NCBI GenBank assembly: GCA_024400755.1
Contig: JAKSMG010000012.1
Coordinates: 1-64,000 of the forward strand
DNA from: Bacteroidales bacterium
GTDB taxonomy: Bacteria; Bacteroidota; Bacteroidia; Bacteroidales; WCHB1-69
DNA: 64,000 bases
Direction: 5' to 3'
Shown piece after piece: positions 36,366 to 43,442 of the stretch. Within the stretch, counting starts at the first letter, position 1, and every line of letters begins with the position of its first letter. A model generated the notes under the pieces. It saw nothing but the letters and a program-made list of their open reading frames with translations, had not been told where the DNA came from and did no database searches. The position numbers were made by a program, and so were the translations under genes.

Positions 36366-36560
36366 CTATTTATTCACACTTAATCTTTCAATCAAAGCCC
36401 GATGCCGTGGAAAAGCCGCCAACAGTTCTTCCTTGGCCGCCAATTCGAAATTTTCATTCATCATTGCCATACACCTGCTTAAAATACCCGCCTTCGGAAT
36501 GTGGAAGAAGCTGCCAATCCTCTATTACTTTTTCGCTGTCATCTTTATTAATTTTTTCAG
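36366..36560 (-). pseudogene. remnant of DUF985/cupin_5 gene with internal deletion
   Basis: On the minus strand the frame KVIEDWQLLPHSEGGYFKQ matches the N-terminus of DUF985 cupins (LxPHPEGGYY). It stops soon after GNDE. Immediately after, in another frame, NFELAAKEELLAAFPRHRAL matches the C-terminal end of the same family, ending at a TAG at 36366. The middle part (around 90 residues) is missing. This is a decayed gene with a deletion and frameshift. A -7 box remains at 36576-36583. Confidence 0.65.
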
Positions 36561-36767
36561 TCAAAAATCATTCTGCAAAAATAACATTTTGAACAACATC
36601 TTAAACATCAGCGTACGGATTATATTTTCCATTTTCTCCGAAAATTTGCGTAAATTTTACACAAAATATCGCTCTATCTCAAAATTTATTATTTATATTT
36701 CTGATTATCAATAAAATAAAATTTGCGTATTTTTTACACATTTTCGTTTTTGAACAGCTATTTTTTA
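36561..36767. other. AT-rich intergenic sequence
   Basis: Over 70% A/T by eye. Contains only the probable -7 box of the decayed cupin gene; nothing else recognised. Confidence 0.5.
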
Positions 36768-36828
36768 CGGAATTATCCCGTTTAGTCTTGTAAAAGATTT
36801 TTTTACTCGAGAATGCTTTTCTTTCCCG
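36768..36828 (+). repeat. dispersed repeat, partial copy (partner at 47151-47209)
   Basis: About 58 bases starting cggaattatccc and ending gaatgcttttctttc match the reverse complement of 47151-47209, nearly 90% identical by eye with small indels. The long element at 46923-47209 is probably the fuller copy. Confidence 0.75.
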
Positions 36829-36833
36829 TTAAT

Positions 36834-36859
36834 GTTGAGACGCGGCGCCACGTCTCTAC
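36834..36859. repeat. GTAGAGACGC-type palindrome
   Basis: gttgagacgcggc and gccacgtctctac form an almost perfect palindrome. It is similar to copies at 5109 and 39531 and starts 6 bases after the dispersed repeat above. Confidence 0.65.
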
Positions 36860-36988
36860 AAATCGGGCAGTTGCCGGCTAAACGCTGAAACTCGCCTCGA
36901 TTTGTCACGCAATCCGCTTAGAAGGCGGAGGATATAAAGTGCCGCGGGCAGGATTGCCGACATCCGGTGCGGCACGGGCTGTGAATGC

Positions 36989-37378
36989 GTGGTGGCCTAC
37001 AACGGCGTGCGAAGACGCTCGCGTTACAAAGAATCCATCCTCGGGGTACAGTTCGACCGCCGCAATTTTTATCGAAAAATGATGCAACTGCGACTGCTTG
37101 ATCCAGTGTATGAAGAAGAGATGACGCAATTTCATGGTCCCCACCAAGAAATGAGAAACAGAGACATTGACGAACTTTTCGGCAAACGCGAGCGGCTCTC
37201 AAAAAAAACATCCAGAGCAGACAATATGTCATTTATGTCTGCAACAGAGCCGAAAAAGGCAAAAGAAGCCGAAAACACGACACGCACCGAAGTGGGTCGC
37301 AAACCGAAATTCTACAAATTCAATATCAAGCAATATCTGAAACTCAAAGAAGATTCAGGTTTCAAGTTGGAATTCTAA
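36989..37378 (+). CDS. hypothetical protein, possibly a fragment
   Basis: 129 residues from a GTG, or 99 from the ATG at 37079. The frame is open back to a TAA at 36935. The first 30 residues are arginine-rich and lie in GC-rich DNA unlike the rest. The remainder is charged (MMQLRLLDPVYEEEMTQF, then a lysine-rich C-terminus FYKFNIKQYLKLKEDSGF). No domain was recognised. The composition change around 37060 suggests a junction, so the 5' part may be foreign or the gene truncated. Confidence 0.4.
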   Translation: MVAYNGVRRRSRYKESILGVQFDRRNFYRKMMQLRLLDPVYEEEMTQFHGPHQEMRNRDIDELFGKRERLSKKTSRADNMSFMSATEPKKAKEAENTTRTEVGRKPKFYKFNIKQYLKLKEDSGFKLEF

Positions 37379-37380
37379 AG

Positions 37381-37851
37381 CTACTTGCTGCCCAAATCCG
37401 ACAAAGTCTGTCCCGCTATACGATAAATTGTCCAATCGCTCATTGGTACCGCCCCCATTTTTTTATAAAAATCTATGCTGGGTTGATTCCAGTCTAGGCA
37501 CACCCATTCAAAACGGCCGCAACCACGCTCAACAGCGATTTTGGCCAGTTCGGTGAGCAGACCTTTGCCGTATCCTTTCCCACGAAATTCAGGCTTAACA
37601 TACAAATCTTCAAGATAAAGACCTGATCTGCCTAAAAAAGTTGAAAAATTATGGAAAAACAGTGCAAAACCGACTTCTTTTCCTTCATCCAAAGCAAAAA
37701 TGACTTCCGCTTTCTGTTTGTTGAACAACCATTCTTCCAAAATTTCGGGGGTGGCCACCACTTCGTCCAACATTTTTTCATAAACTGCCAATTCCTTGAT
37801 AAATTCAAGAATTAAAGGCACATCTTTTCTTTCCGCGATTCTTACATTCAT
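37381..37851 (-). CDS. GNAT-family N-acetyltransferase
   Basis: A 156-residue acetyltransferase of the diamine/thialysine acetyltransferase type. The acetyl-CoA binding loop is RGKGYGKGLLTEL (Q/RxxGxG/A, about 93-105), preceded by LYLEDLYVKPEFRG. The C-terminal motif is WNQPSIDFYKKMGA. It transfers an acetyl group to an amine of unknown identity. It is convergent with the hypothetical gene on its left, with 2 bases between. A -7 box (TATTTTTG) is at 37886-37893. Confidence 0.9.
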   Translation of the reverse strand: MNVRIAERKDVPLILEFIKELAVYEKMLDEVVATPEILEEWLFNKQKAEVIFALDEGKEVGFALFFHNFSTFLGRSGLYLEDLYVKPEFRGKGYGKGLLTELAKIAVERGCGRFEWVCLDWNQPSIDFYKKMGAVPMSDWTIYRIAGQTLSDLGSK

Positions 37852-37955
37852 CTATTCAATATTAAATCAATCAAATTTCGGATGACAAAAATAATAAAAA
37901 AGAATAGAATTTTCCATTAATAAAAATATTCGACTTTCTCTGATAAAAAAAATAC

Positions 37956-37963
37956 TATTTTTG
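37956..37963 (+). promoter_or_regulatory. -7 box for SnoaL-like gene
   Basis: TATTTTTG, 18 bases before the ATG at 37982. It overlaps an ATG at 37961, which argues against that start. Confidence 0.6.
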
Positions 37964-37981
37964 CATTTTAATAAAGTAAAT

Positions 37982-38524
37982 ATGACTTTGGAAGAAAGGA
38001 TTACTCGCTTGGAAGACATTGAAGCCATTCGTCATCTGCAAGCCAAGTACCAACGCTGCTTAGACACGAGAGAATTTGACGAACTGGCCTCCTGCTTCAC
38101 CGAAGACATAGTTTCCTCGTACGGCAACGGCTCTATGTCGTACCAAGGGAAAGAGAATGTTTTGGCATTTTTGTGTCGCGTGATGACCCTAGACATGCCA
38201 TCCACCCACCTCATTCACGGCGGCGAAATCGACATTTTGGATACCACGCACGCCACTGCCCAATGGTATTTAGAAGACCATCTTTTACACAAAAAATTCC
38301 TCGTCAAGCTACACGGAGCCGCCATTTATCACGTCAACTACCTCAAAATTGACGAAAGATGGCTCATTCAAAGCATCGGATACGAAAGATGTTATGAATA
38401 CGTGGAAATTCGTGGGCTTTTGAATCTGTTTTCATTGAAGAAGACGACTTTTTTAAAGAAATTAAAAGATAAAAAGCCCGAGGAACTTGGAAAATACGGC
38501 AAACTTTTCAAAAAGATGCATTAA
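37982..38524 (+). CDS. SnoaL/NTF2-like protein
   Basis: 180 residues. The N-terminal part has LEDIEAIRHLQAKYQRCLD and LASCFTEDIV, hallmarks of the SnoaL-like (NTF2 fold) family. The cone-shaped fold is used for small-molecule isomerases, dehydratases and hydrolases, or simply for binding. The C-terminal 35 residues are basic and outside the domain. The flavodoxin/ferredoxin gene starts 33 bases downstream in the same direction, so the two may work together in a redox or small-molecule step. Confidence 0.8.
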   Translation: MTLEERITRLEDIEAIRHLQAKYQRCLDTREFDELASCFTEDIVSSYGNGSMSYQGKENVLAFLCRVMTLDMPSTHLIHGGEIDILDTTHATAQWYLEDHLLHKKFLVKLHGAAIYHVNYLKIDERWLIQSIGYERCYEYVEIRGLLNLFSLKKTTFLKKLKDKKPEELGKYGKLFKKMH

Positions 38525-38557
38525 AAAAAGCACTCTCTCCACTAATAGTTCATTGTT

Positions 38558-39454
38558 ATGAAGTGTCTTTTAATCTATTTCACAGGAACTTTCAACACAC
38601 GATACGTTTCGCGTCGTCTTAAGGAAAAAATGGAAGCGGCAGGGTATGAAGTGGACTTGTACGAAATCGATCCATTGAAAACAGAGCGATTGGATTTCAG
38701 CGGCTACGACCTTGTTGGGTTGGGCTATCCTATTTACGGCTACAATGCCCCCTGGCCGTTTTTGAAATTTATCAGGAAGCAGAAATTTCCAAAAGGAATC
38801 CGCACCTTCATCTATAAAAATTCCGGCGAAACAGAAAAAGTCAACGATGCGTCTTCTCTTTTCGTATGGCGCAAGCTAAAACGCTCCGGAGCCATTATCG
38901 AGAACGAATACCACTTCCTGATGCCCTACAACATTCATTTTCGTTTCGACGAACGCCTCGTGAAAGAAATCCTGATGATGGATGAAAAACTGTATGACAT
39001 TCTGGTTCACGAAGTTACCCATTGCATTCCCAACATCAAGCGATACAAGCTGTGGCACAAAATCGTCACACGCGCGGTTTCCATTCAGTTTATCGGAGGC
39101 GATGTCAACTCTTTTTTATATTCGGTGGACGAAGACAAATGTTCCCACTGCGATTTGTGCATTAAGCGGTGCCCTACCCAAAATATATTCAGAGACAAAG
39201 ACGGAAAAATGCACTTTCACCACCACTGTCTGATGTGTATGCGATGTTCCTTTTTCTGTCCCACCAATGCCATCAACATTGGATTTTTACAACAATGGGG
39301 GTGGAAAGTCAACGGAGGTTACGACTTTGAAAAAATCAAGAAGATAGAGCTTACAGAGCCCTTTATCACCAAAGACACGCAAGGATTTTTCCATTGTTAC
39401 ATAGAAAGTTACGAGAACATCAACCGCCGTTACCAGGAGTTGTTCGGTGACTAA
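38558..39454 (+). CDS. EFR1-type flavodoxin/ferredoxin fusion
   Basis: A 298-residue cytoplasmic electron-transfer protein. The N-terminal flavodoxin-like domain (1 to about 160) has the FMN-binding loop YFTGTFNTRYVSR and GLGYPIYGYNAP. The C-terminal part carries two 4Fe-4S clusters: CSHCDLCIKRCP (about 195-206) and CLMCMRCSFFCP (about 224-235). This EFR1 layout is common in anaerobes. Its redox partner is unknown; the SnoaL-like neighbour is a candidate. Confidence 0.92.
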   Translation: MKCLLIYFTGTFNTRYVSRRLKEKMEAAGYEVDLYEIDPLKTERLDFSGYDLVGLGYPIYGYNAPWPFLKFIRKQKFPKGIRTFIYKNSGETEKVNDASSLFVWRKLKRSGAIIENEYHFLMPYNIHFRFDERLVKEILMMDEKLYDILVHEVTHCIPNIKRYKLWHKIVTRAVSIQFIGGDVNSFLYSVDEDKCSHCDLCIKRCPTQNIFRDKDGKMHFHHHCLMCMRCSFFCPTNAINIGFLQQWGWKVNGGYDFEKIKKIELTEPFITKDTQGFFHCYIESYENINRRYQELFGD

Positions 39455-39530
39455 CACACGGAACATTTATATGGTTCGGCGATAAACCTTTACCGTTTTT
39501 TCTCCCTCAAAAAAAATGGAAAAACAAAAC

Positions 39531-39601
39531 GTAGGGACGCGATTCATCGCGTCCGAAAAAGATTGCAACAATATGACGGACGCAATAAATTGCGTCCCTA
39601 C
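39531..39601. repeat. inverted repeat pair of GTAGGGACGC type (MITE-like)
   Basis: gtagggacgcgattcatcgc... (39531-39555) and its near-complement 39577-39601 (ending ttgcgtccctac) form a 25-bp inverted repeat around 21 bases. Each arm is itself partly palindromic. It resembles dispersed palindromic elements seen in many Bacteroidota genomes. The short frames here are not genes. Confidence 0.75.
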
Positions 39602-39729
39602 AAGGGGTAAAATGGTCAGGGGAATAATCCAAAACAGTAATCTTCATGTGACAGCATCGTTAGGAACAATAATCCGAGGCTTAAAAATCCGAGTGTCACG
39701 ATATGCCAGTTTTCAGTCTTTTACAAGAC

Positions 39730-39763
39730 AAAAAAAACGGTGAACATTTCTGTTCACCGTTTT
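39730..39763 (-). terminator. terminator of DUF2795 gene
   Basis: Perfect 12-bp stem aaaacggtgaac (39734-39745) with 39752-39763 and a T tract on the minus strand. Confidence 0.85.
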
Positions 39764-39810
39764 CCTTTGATTATCAAAAAGATAATCCTAATTCTCTAAC
39801 TAAGTTTGGA

Positions 39811-40032
39811 TTAGTATTCGTCTTCGTGGAAGAAGAAGTCTTCCTTGGATGGATAATCAGGCCAAAGGTCTTCAATCGTGTCATATACTTCTCCTTCATC
39901 TTCCAACTCATTAAGGTTTTCGATAACTTCCATCGGAGCTCCAGAACGAAGTGCAAAATCGATTAATTCCTTTTTGGTTGCAGGCCACGGAGCATCCTCC
40001 AACTTTGTTGCCAATTCAAGTGTCCAATACAT
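39811..40032 (-). CDS. DUF2795-domain protein
   Basis: A 73-residue acidic protein common in Bacteroidota. The start MYWTLELATKLEDAPWPATK and the segment LIDFALRSGAPMEVIENL match the DUF2795 family; the acidic tail is typical. Its small size and single-gene transcription unit (a -7 box TACTTTTG at 40058-40065 and a terminator downstream) suggest an abundant protein. Function is unknown. Confidence 0.92.
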   Translation of the reverse strand: MYWTLELATKLEDAPWPATKKELIDFALRSGAPMEVIENLNELEDEGEVYDTIEDLWPDYPSKEDFFFHEDEY

Positions 40033-40057
40033 AATTACTTTTTATTTTTTGTGGCGG

Positions 40058-40065
40058 CAAAAGTA
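40058..40065 (-). promoter_or_regulatory. -7 box for DUF2795 gene
   Basis: TACTTTTG on the minus strand, 26 bases before the start codon. Confidence 0.6.
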
Positions 40066-40112
40066 CAGTAAATTTCTAAAATAATGCTTAAAACGAAACC
40101 ATTTTTTCTTGC

Positions 40113-40643
40113 TTATTTCCAATAAGTTACAGAAATATTATTTTTTTTGTGCCAATACATAGCAAAAATAAAGAAAAAATCGGACCATCGATTTATCAAT
40201 TTTAGCAATGGCAGATAAACCTCATTTTGATCGGCCAATTTTGCCACCTTCCTCTCTGCCCTACGGCATACTGTACGACAAAGATGAATATGGGCAATGG
40301 ATAGGGAACCTTGCGGCAGTACAAAACCGTTAAACGGCTCTAAGTCAGCACTTAAAGCATCAATATGGTTTTCAAGTTCCTGTAAAAGCCGCGACAAATC
40401 AACCGTAGGCCAATATTGCTGCCAATGAGCCGGTTCCGTTGCCAACATTCCACCCACCACAAATAGATTTCGCTGTATGTCAGTCAAAAACAGCTCCTGG
40501 GTTTCTGCTATCACAACACCCACCAATGCGTTCAGCTCGTCGATGGTGCCGTACGCCTCCAACAAATCGTCATACTTTTTCACACGACGACCGCCTACCA
40601 GCGAAGTTTCGCCCTTGTCACCGGTTTTGGTATATATCTTCAT
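40113..40643 (-). CDS. pduO: cob(I)yrinic acid a,c-diamide adenosyltransferase
   Basis: A 176-residue PduO-type ATP:corrinoid adenosyltransferase making adenosylcobalamin. Motifs: KIYTKTGDKGETSLVGG (1-18, ATP binding), EAYGTIDELNALVG (about 29-42) and the C-terminal CRRAERKVA and INRWSDFFF. The cofactor is needed by methylmalonyl-CoA mutase, which feeds the decarboxylase operon at 7997-12214. The Omp28-like gene is 31 bases upstream, in the same direction, and may be in the same transcript. Confidence 0.95.
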   Translation of the reverse strand: MKIYTKTGDKGETSLVGGRRVKKYDDLLEAYGTIDELNALVGVVIAETQELFLTDIQRNLFVVGGMLATEPAHWQQYWPTVDLSRLLQELENHIDALSADLEPFNGFVLPQGSLSIAHIHLCRTVCRRAERKVAKLADQNEVYLPLLKLINRWSDFFFIFAMYWHKKNNISVTYWK

Positions 40644-40674
40644 CAGTTTAATCTATTCTATAAATGGCAAATTT

Positions 40675-41547
40675 CTATTCGATAATCATCAGGGCTTCAG
40701 CACCGGTAATAATTTCCTGTTTGTCTTTAGCCATAAATACCACAATACGCAAATCATCCAAATTGACATTCGCGTCATTCATATAGGTAGGAATTTGATA
40801 AGTATAGGTTTTCTTCACAAAAGAACCGGCGGAAATATTCGTAATGGTTTCACCCCACTGTCCTGTGATTAAATGACGAAGCACGTGCATGTGGTTATAT
40901 TTTCCATTGGGGAGAAGATGCGACGGATTATACTGGCTACCTTGTTGATATCCCTCGATATTATCCTGCAAAAGAGCCACATTCAACTTGTTAGACGTAC
41001 CTGGACCATCGGCGGTATAATAGGCCTGAACCTCAACCGTCATCGTTCTCGTTGCCCTGTCGATAGTCGCAATGGCCGCAATATTGACAGGAGAATCCCA
41101 GGTAATCACTTTTTCCACAGCCGTCATCCAGTAACCACGAGACATCGCGGTTCCGCCATTGGCACTCATTTCACCACCGAAATTGTGTCGATTGACCGTT
41201 CCCGTAGGAAAACCACCACGAGAAGTCTGATCCAACAATGCTTCTCCAAAAGGAGTTGTATAAGATGATGCGTAACTTCCCGCATGGATATTAATCGCAA
41301 CACTTGAATAGGGATAGGTTTCCAAAATGTAATCCACCACATCGTGGCCATCAGGACAGTATTGACAATCGACACCACCATATTCCTCTAAAACGGCTAA
41401 GCACTTGCTCGGTTCCTTTGAAACGAAACACTCGTCTTCTTCCTTGACGTCGTCTTTCTTAACTTTCTCTTTGTTACAAGAATTCAGGCATACTCCCAAT
41501 GAGATCAATGCCAAACATAAAACCAAAAAATATTTTTTCATTGTCAT
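40675..41547 (-). CDS. Omp28-related outer-membrane lipoprotein
   Basis: A 290-residue exported protein. The signal ends in a lipobox-like NSC (Cys near 24). A CQYCPDG motif (about 76-82) with thioredoxin-like surroundings (VLEEYGGVDCQYC, YSSVAINIHAG, GGFPTGTVNR) is characteristic of the Omp28 family. Omp28 of Porphyromonas gingivalis is a surface protein. The CxxC suggests a disulfide-exchange-like fold, but no enzymatic role is established. A -7 box TATTTTTG lies at 41649-41656. Confidence 0.85.
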   Translation of the reverse strand: MTMKKYFLVLCLALISLGVCLNSCNKEKVKKDDVKEEDECFVSKEPSKCLAVLEEYGGVDCQYCPDGHDVVDYILETYPYSSVAINIHAGSYASSYTTPFGEALLDQTSRGGFPTGTVNRHNFGGEMSANGGTAMSRGYWMTAVEKVITWDSPVNIAAIATIDRATRTMTVEVQAYYTADGPGTSNKLNVALLQDNIEGYQQGSQYNPSHLLPNGKYNHMHVLRHLITGQWGETITNISAGSFVKKTYTYQIPTYMNDANVNLDDLRIVVFMAKDKQEIITGAEALMIIE

Positions 41548-41648
41548 TTCAGTGGACTTCTAAACCTATAATTCTTCAATTTTGCCTTTGTGCGAAGTCC
41601 TTTTACACAAAGCGAAAACAGTCACTCTATTTTAGTAAATATAATTTG

Positions 41649-41656
41649 CAAAAATA
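41649..41656 (-). promoter_or_regulatory. -7 box for Omp28-like gene
   Basis: TATTTTTG on the minus strand, about 100 bases before the start codon. Confidence 0.45.
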
Positions 41657-41782
41657 CATAATAATATAATACAAACGTATAAAAAGCCGTTTTTCTTATG
41701 TCGTTTTCTTAGACCATTACAAATTGAAGAAATCGAAGGTTGATATTCAAAAAAAGTGTATCTTTGCCAAAAATTAAAAATT

Positions 41783-42475
41783 ATGGAAGGAACACCCGAT
41801 GCCCTATGCAATCTTTTGATTAGCAAAGGCGAATTAAAACAGAATATTTTCCAAGAAACCTTAAATTCTTTATTGTTATTCAAAGAAGCCGCCAAGGAAT
41901 TTGACGACTACTATCGCGATTCTTACGAGGAAGAGCACGAAAAGGTAACCGTGCATTACACCAACCGCAACCAATATGAATTCCAATTAAAATTTGCTGG
42001 TGACATTCTGATTTTCATTATGCACACCAATATTTTCGAATTTTCTCGTGATCACGAAGTGATGCGTACGCCGTACATCAAGGAAGACAAGACACGTTCC
42101 TATTGCGGCGTGATCCAGATTTTCAACTTTTTGGCAGATTCATTCAAATACAATCGTATTAACGACCTTGGGTATATGATTGGCAGAATTATGATTAACA
42201 AGGACGGACATTATTATGTGGAAGGCAAACACGAACTCGCTCAAGTTTTCAACAACTTCAGTTCAAACAAAATCGACTCGGAAGCCGTACACCATATTTT
42301 GCATTCCGCCATTGAATATACGCTAAATTTTGACCTTTTGCTCCCAAATTATGACGAAATGAAGATCATCACCGTGAACGACATGCTCCAATTTGAGGAT
42401 CAAAATATGACTTTGAAAACCGGTAAACGTCTGGGTTTCAGGTTTGAACAAGATGTCACAGACGAAAAAAAATAA
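41783..42475 (+). CDS. conserved-looking hypothetical cytosolic protein
   Basis: 230 residues from the ATG at 41783, with a -7 box TATCTTTG at 41759-41766 that overlaps an alternative upstream ATG. No signal peptide or membrane span. The sequence is mixed alpha/beta with many aromatic and acidic residues (FDDYYRDSYEEEHEK, YCGVIQIFNFLADSF, ILHSAIEYTLNFDLLLP). I do not recognise the family, but codon use and composition match neighbouring core genes. The tRNA-Glu unit follows. Confidence 0.75.
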   Translation: MEGTPDALCNLLISKGELKQNIFQETLNSLLLFKEAAKEFDDYYRDSYEEEHEKVTVHYTNRNQYEFQLKFAGDILIFIMHTNIFEFSRDHEVMRTPYIKEDKTRSYCGVIQIFNFLADSFKYNRINDLGYMIGRIMINKDGHYYVEGKHELAQVFNNFSSNKIDSEAVHHILHSAIEYTLNFDLLLPNYDEMKIITVNDMLQFEDQNMTLKTGKRLGFRFEQDVTDEKK

Positions 42476-42511
42476 TTTTTCAAAAAATCTTGCAGATTAA
42501 AAAAAAAGTTG

Positions 42512-42519
42512 TACTTTTG
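42512..42519 (+). promoter_or_regulatory. -7 box for tRNA-Glu
   Basis: TACTTTTG, 19 bases before the tRNA 5' end. Confidence 0.6.
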
Positions 42520-42538
42520 CAATGTCAAAATCAACGAT

Positions 42539-42613
42539 GCCGTGTTCGTCTAGCCGGCCCAGGACGCCAGGTTTTCATCCTGGAAATCGGGGGTTCGAAT
42601 CCCCCACACGGTA
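42539..42613 (+). tRNA. tRNA-Glu (anticodon TTC)
   Basis: Acceptor arms GCCGTGT and ACACGGT pair with one G-T end pair. The anticodon stem is CCAGG/CCTGG with loop TTTTCAT, giving TTC. The T arm contains GGTTCGAATCCC. The 3' CCA is not encoded. It forms a single-gene unit between its own -7 box and a terminator. Confidence 0.95.
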
Positions 42614-42621
42614 CAAGAAAA

Positions 42622-42656
42622 AAACACTGAAATCCAAAGTTTCAGTGTTTTTTTTT
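42622..42656 (+). terminator. terminator of tRNA-Glu
   Basis: Perfect 11-bp stem aaacactgaaa (42622-42632) with 42640-42650, a 7-base loop and a run of T. Confidence 0.9.
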
Positions 42657-42777
42657 GCTCATTTTTTTCCGTCAACTTTAGAGTTTTTTCAGTCATTCCT
42701 ATTTTATCCAGATTAATTGCTTAACTTTGCAGGTTGAAATCTCTGATAAACCCAGTTATCAACCTAAATGTTATATT

Positions 42778-43440
42778 ATGTTACTCGAAATCTGTTGTGG
42801 GAATGTGGAATCCGCCCAAAATGCCGAATTGGCCGGAGCTAAGCGAATCGAATTATGCCGCGATCTGCCATTGGGCGGACTCACGCCCTCGCATCAAGAC
42901 ATTCTTTATTGCAAGGAAAATCTGTCCTTAGACACTTTTGTCCTAATTCGTCCTCGCGGTGGCGACTTCAATTATTGCGAAGCGGAATTCCAGGAAATTC
43001 TTGCCGATATCTCCTTTTGCCGCGAAATCGGCATTCCAGGCGTGGTCATCGGCTTTCTTGACGCGGATTTCAACATCAACATCGACTATTGTCGCCGAGC
43101 TATATGGGAAGCGGGTAATATGCAAGTGACCTTTCACCGTGCCTTCGACCGTTGCAAGGATTGGCCCACGGCTCTTGAACAAATCATCGACAGCGGATTT
43201 TCCCGCATCCTCACCTCTGGGCAGCAACCCACAGCCCCACAAGGCGCCGACACCTTGGCACAAATCGTCAAACAAGCGGCTGATAGAATCACCATCCTTG
43301 CCGGCAGCGGCGTGACCAGCGACAATGTCACCACCCTCATCCAAAAAAGCAGCGTTCCCGAAGTACACGCCAGCTGCAAACTCAACGGACAAGTCAGCGA
43401 CATCAATGAAATCAAAAAAATATTAACCCTTATAGCATAG
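42778..43440 (+). CDS. cutC: CutC family protein
   Basis: 220 residues from the ATG at 42778; a -7 box TAACTTTG at 42722-42729 overlaps an earlier ATG. CutC-type TIM barrel: LLEICCGNVESAQNAELAGA at the start, RIELCRDLPLGGLTPS, IRPRGGDFNY, VTFHRAFDRCKDW, RILTSGQQPTAPQG and ILAGSGVTSDN. It was described as a copper homeostasis factor, although the enzymatic activity remains unclear. The transglutaminase lipoprotein gene starts 2 bases after it. Confidence 0.95.
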   Translation: MLLEICCGNVESAQNAELAGAKRIELCRDLPLGGLTPSHQDILYCKENLSLDTFVLIRPRGGDFNYCEAEFQEILADISFCREIGIPGVVIGFLDADFNINIDYCRRAIWEAGNMQVTFHRAFDRCKDWPTALEQIIDSGFSRILTSGQQPTAPQGADTLAQIVKQAADRITILAGSGVTSDNVTTLIQKSSVPEVHASCKLNGQVSDINEIKKILTLIA

Positions 43441-43442
43441 AT

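Noticed and set aside
39516..39743. Plus-strand frame of 75 codons
   Set aside because: Covers the inverted repeat at 39531-39601 and the terminator; not a gene.
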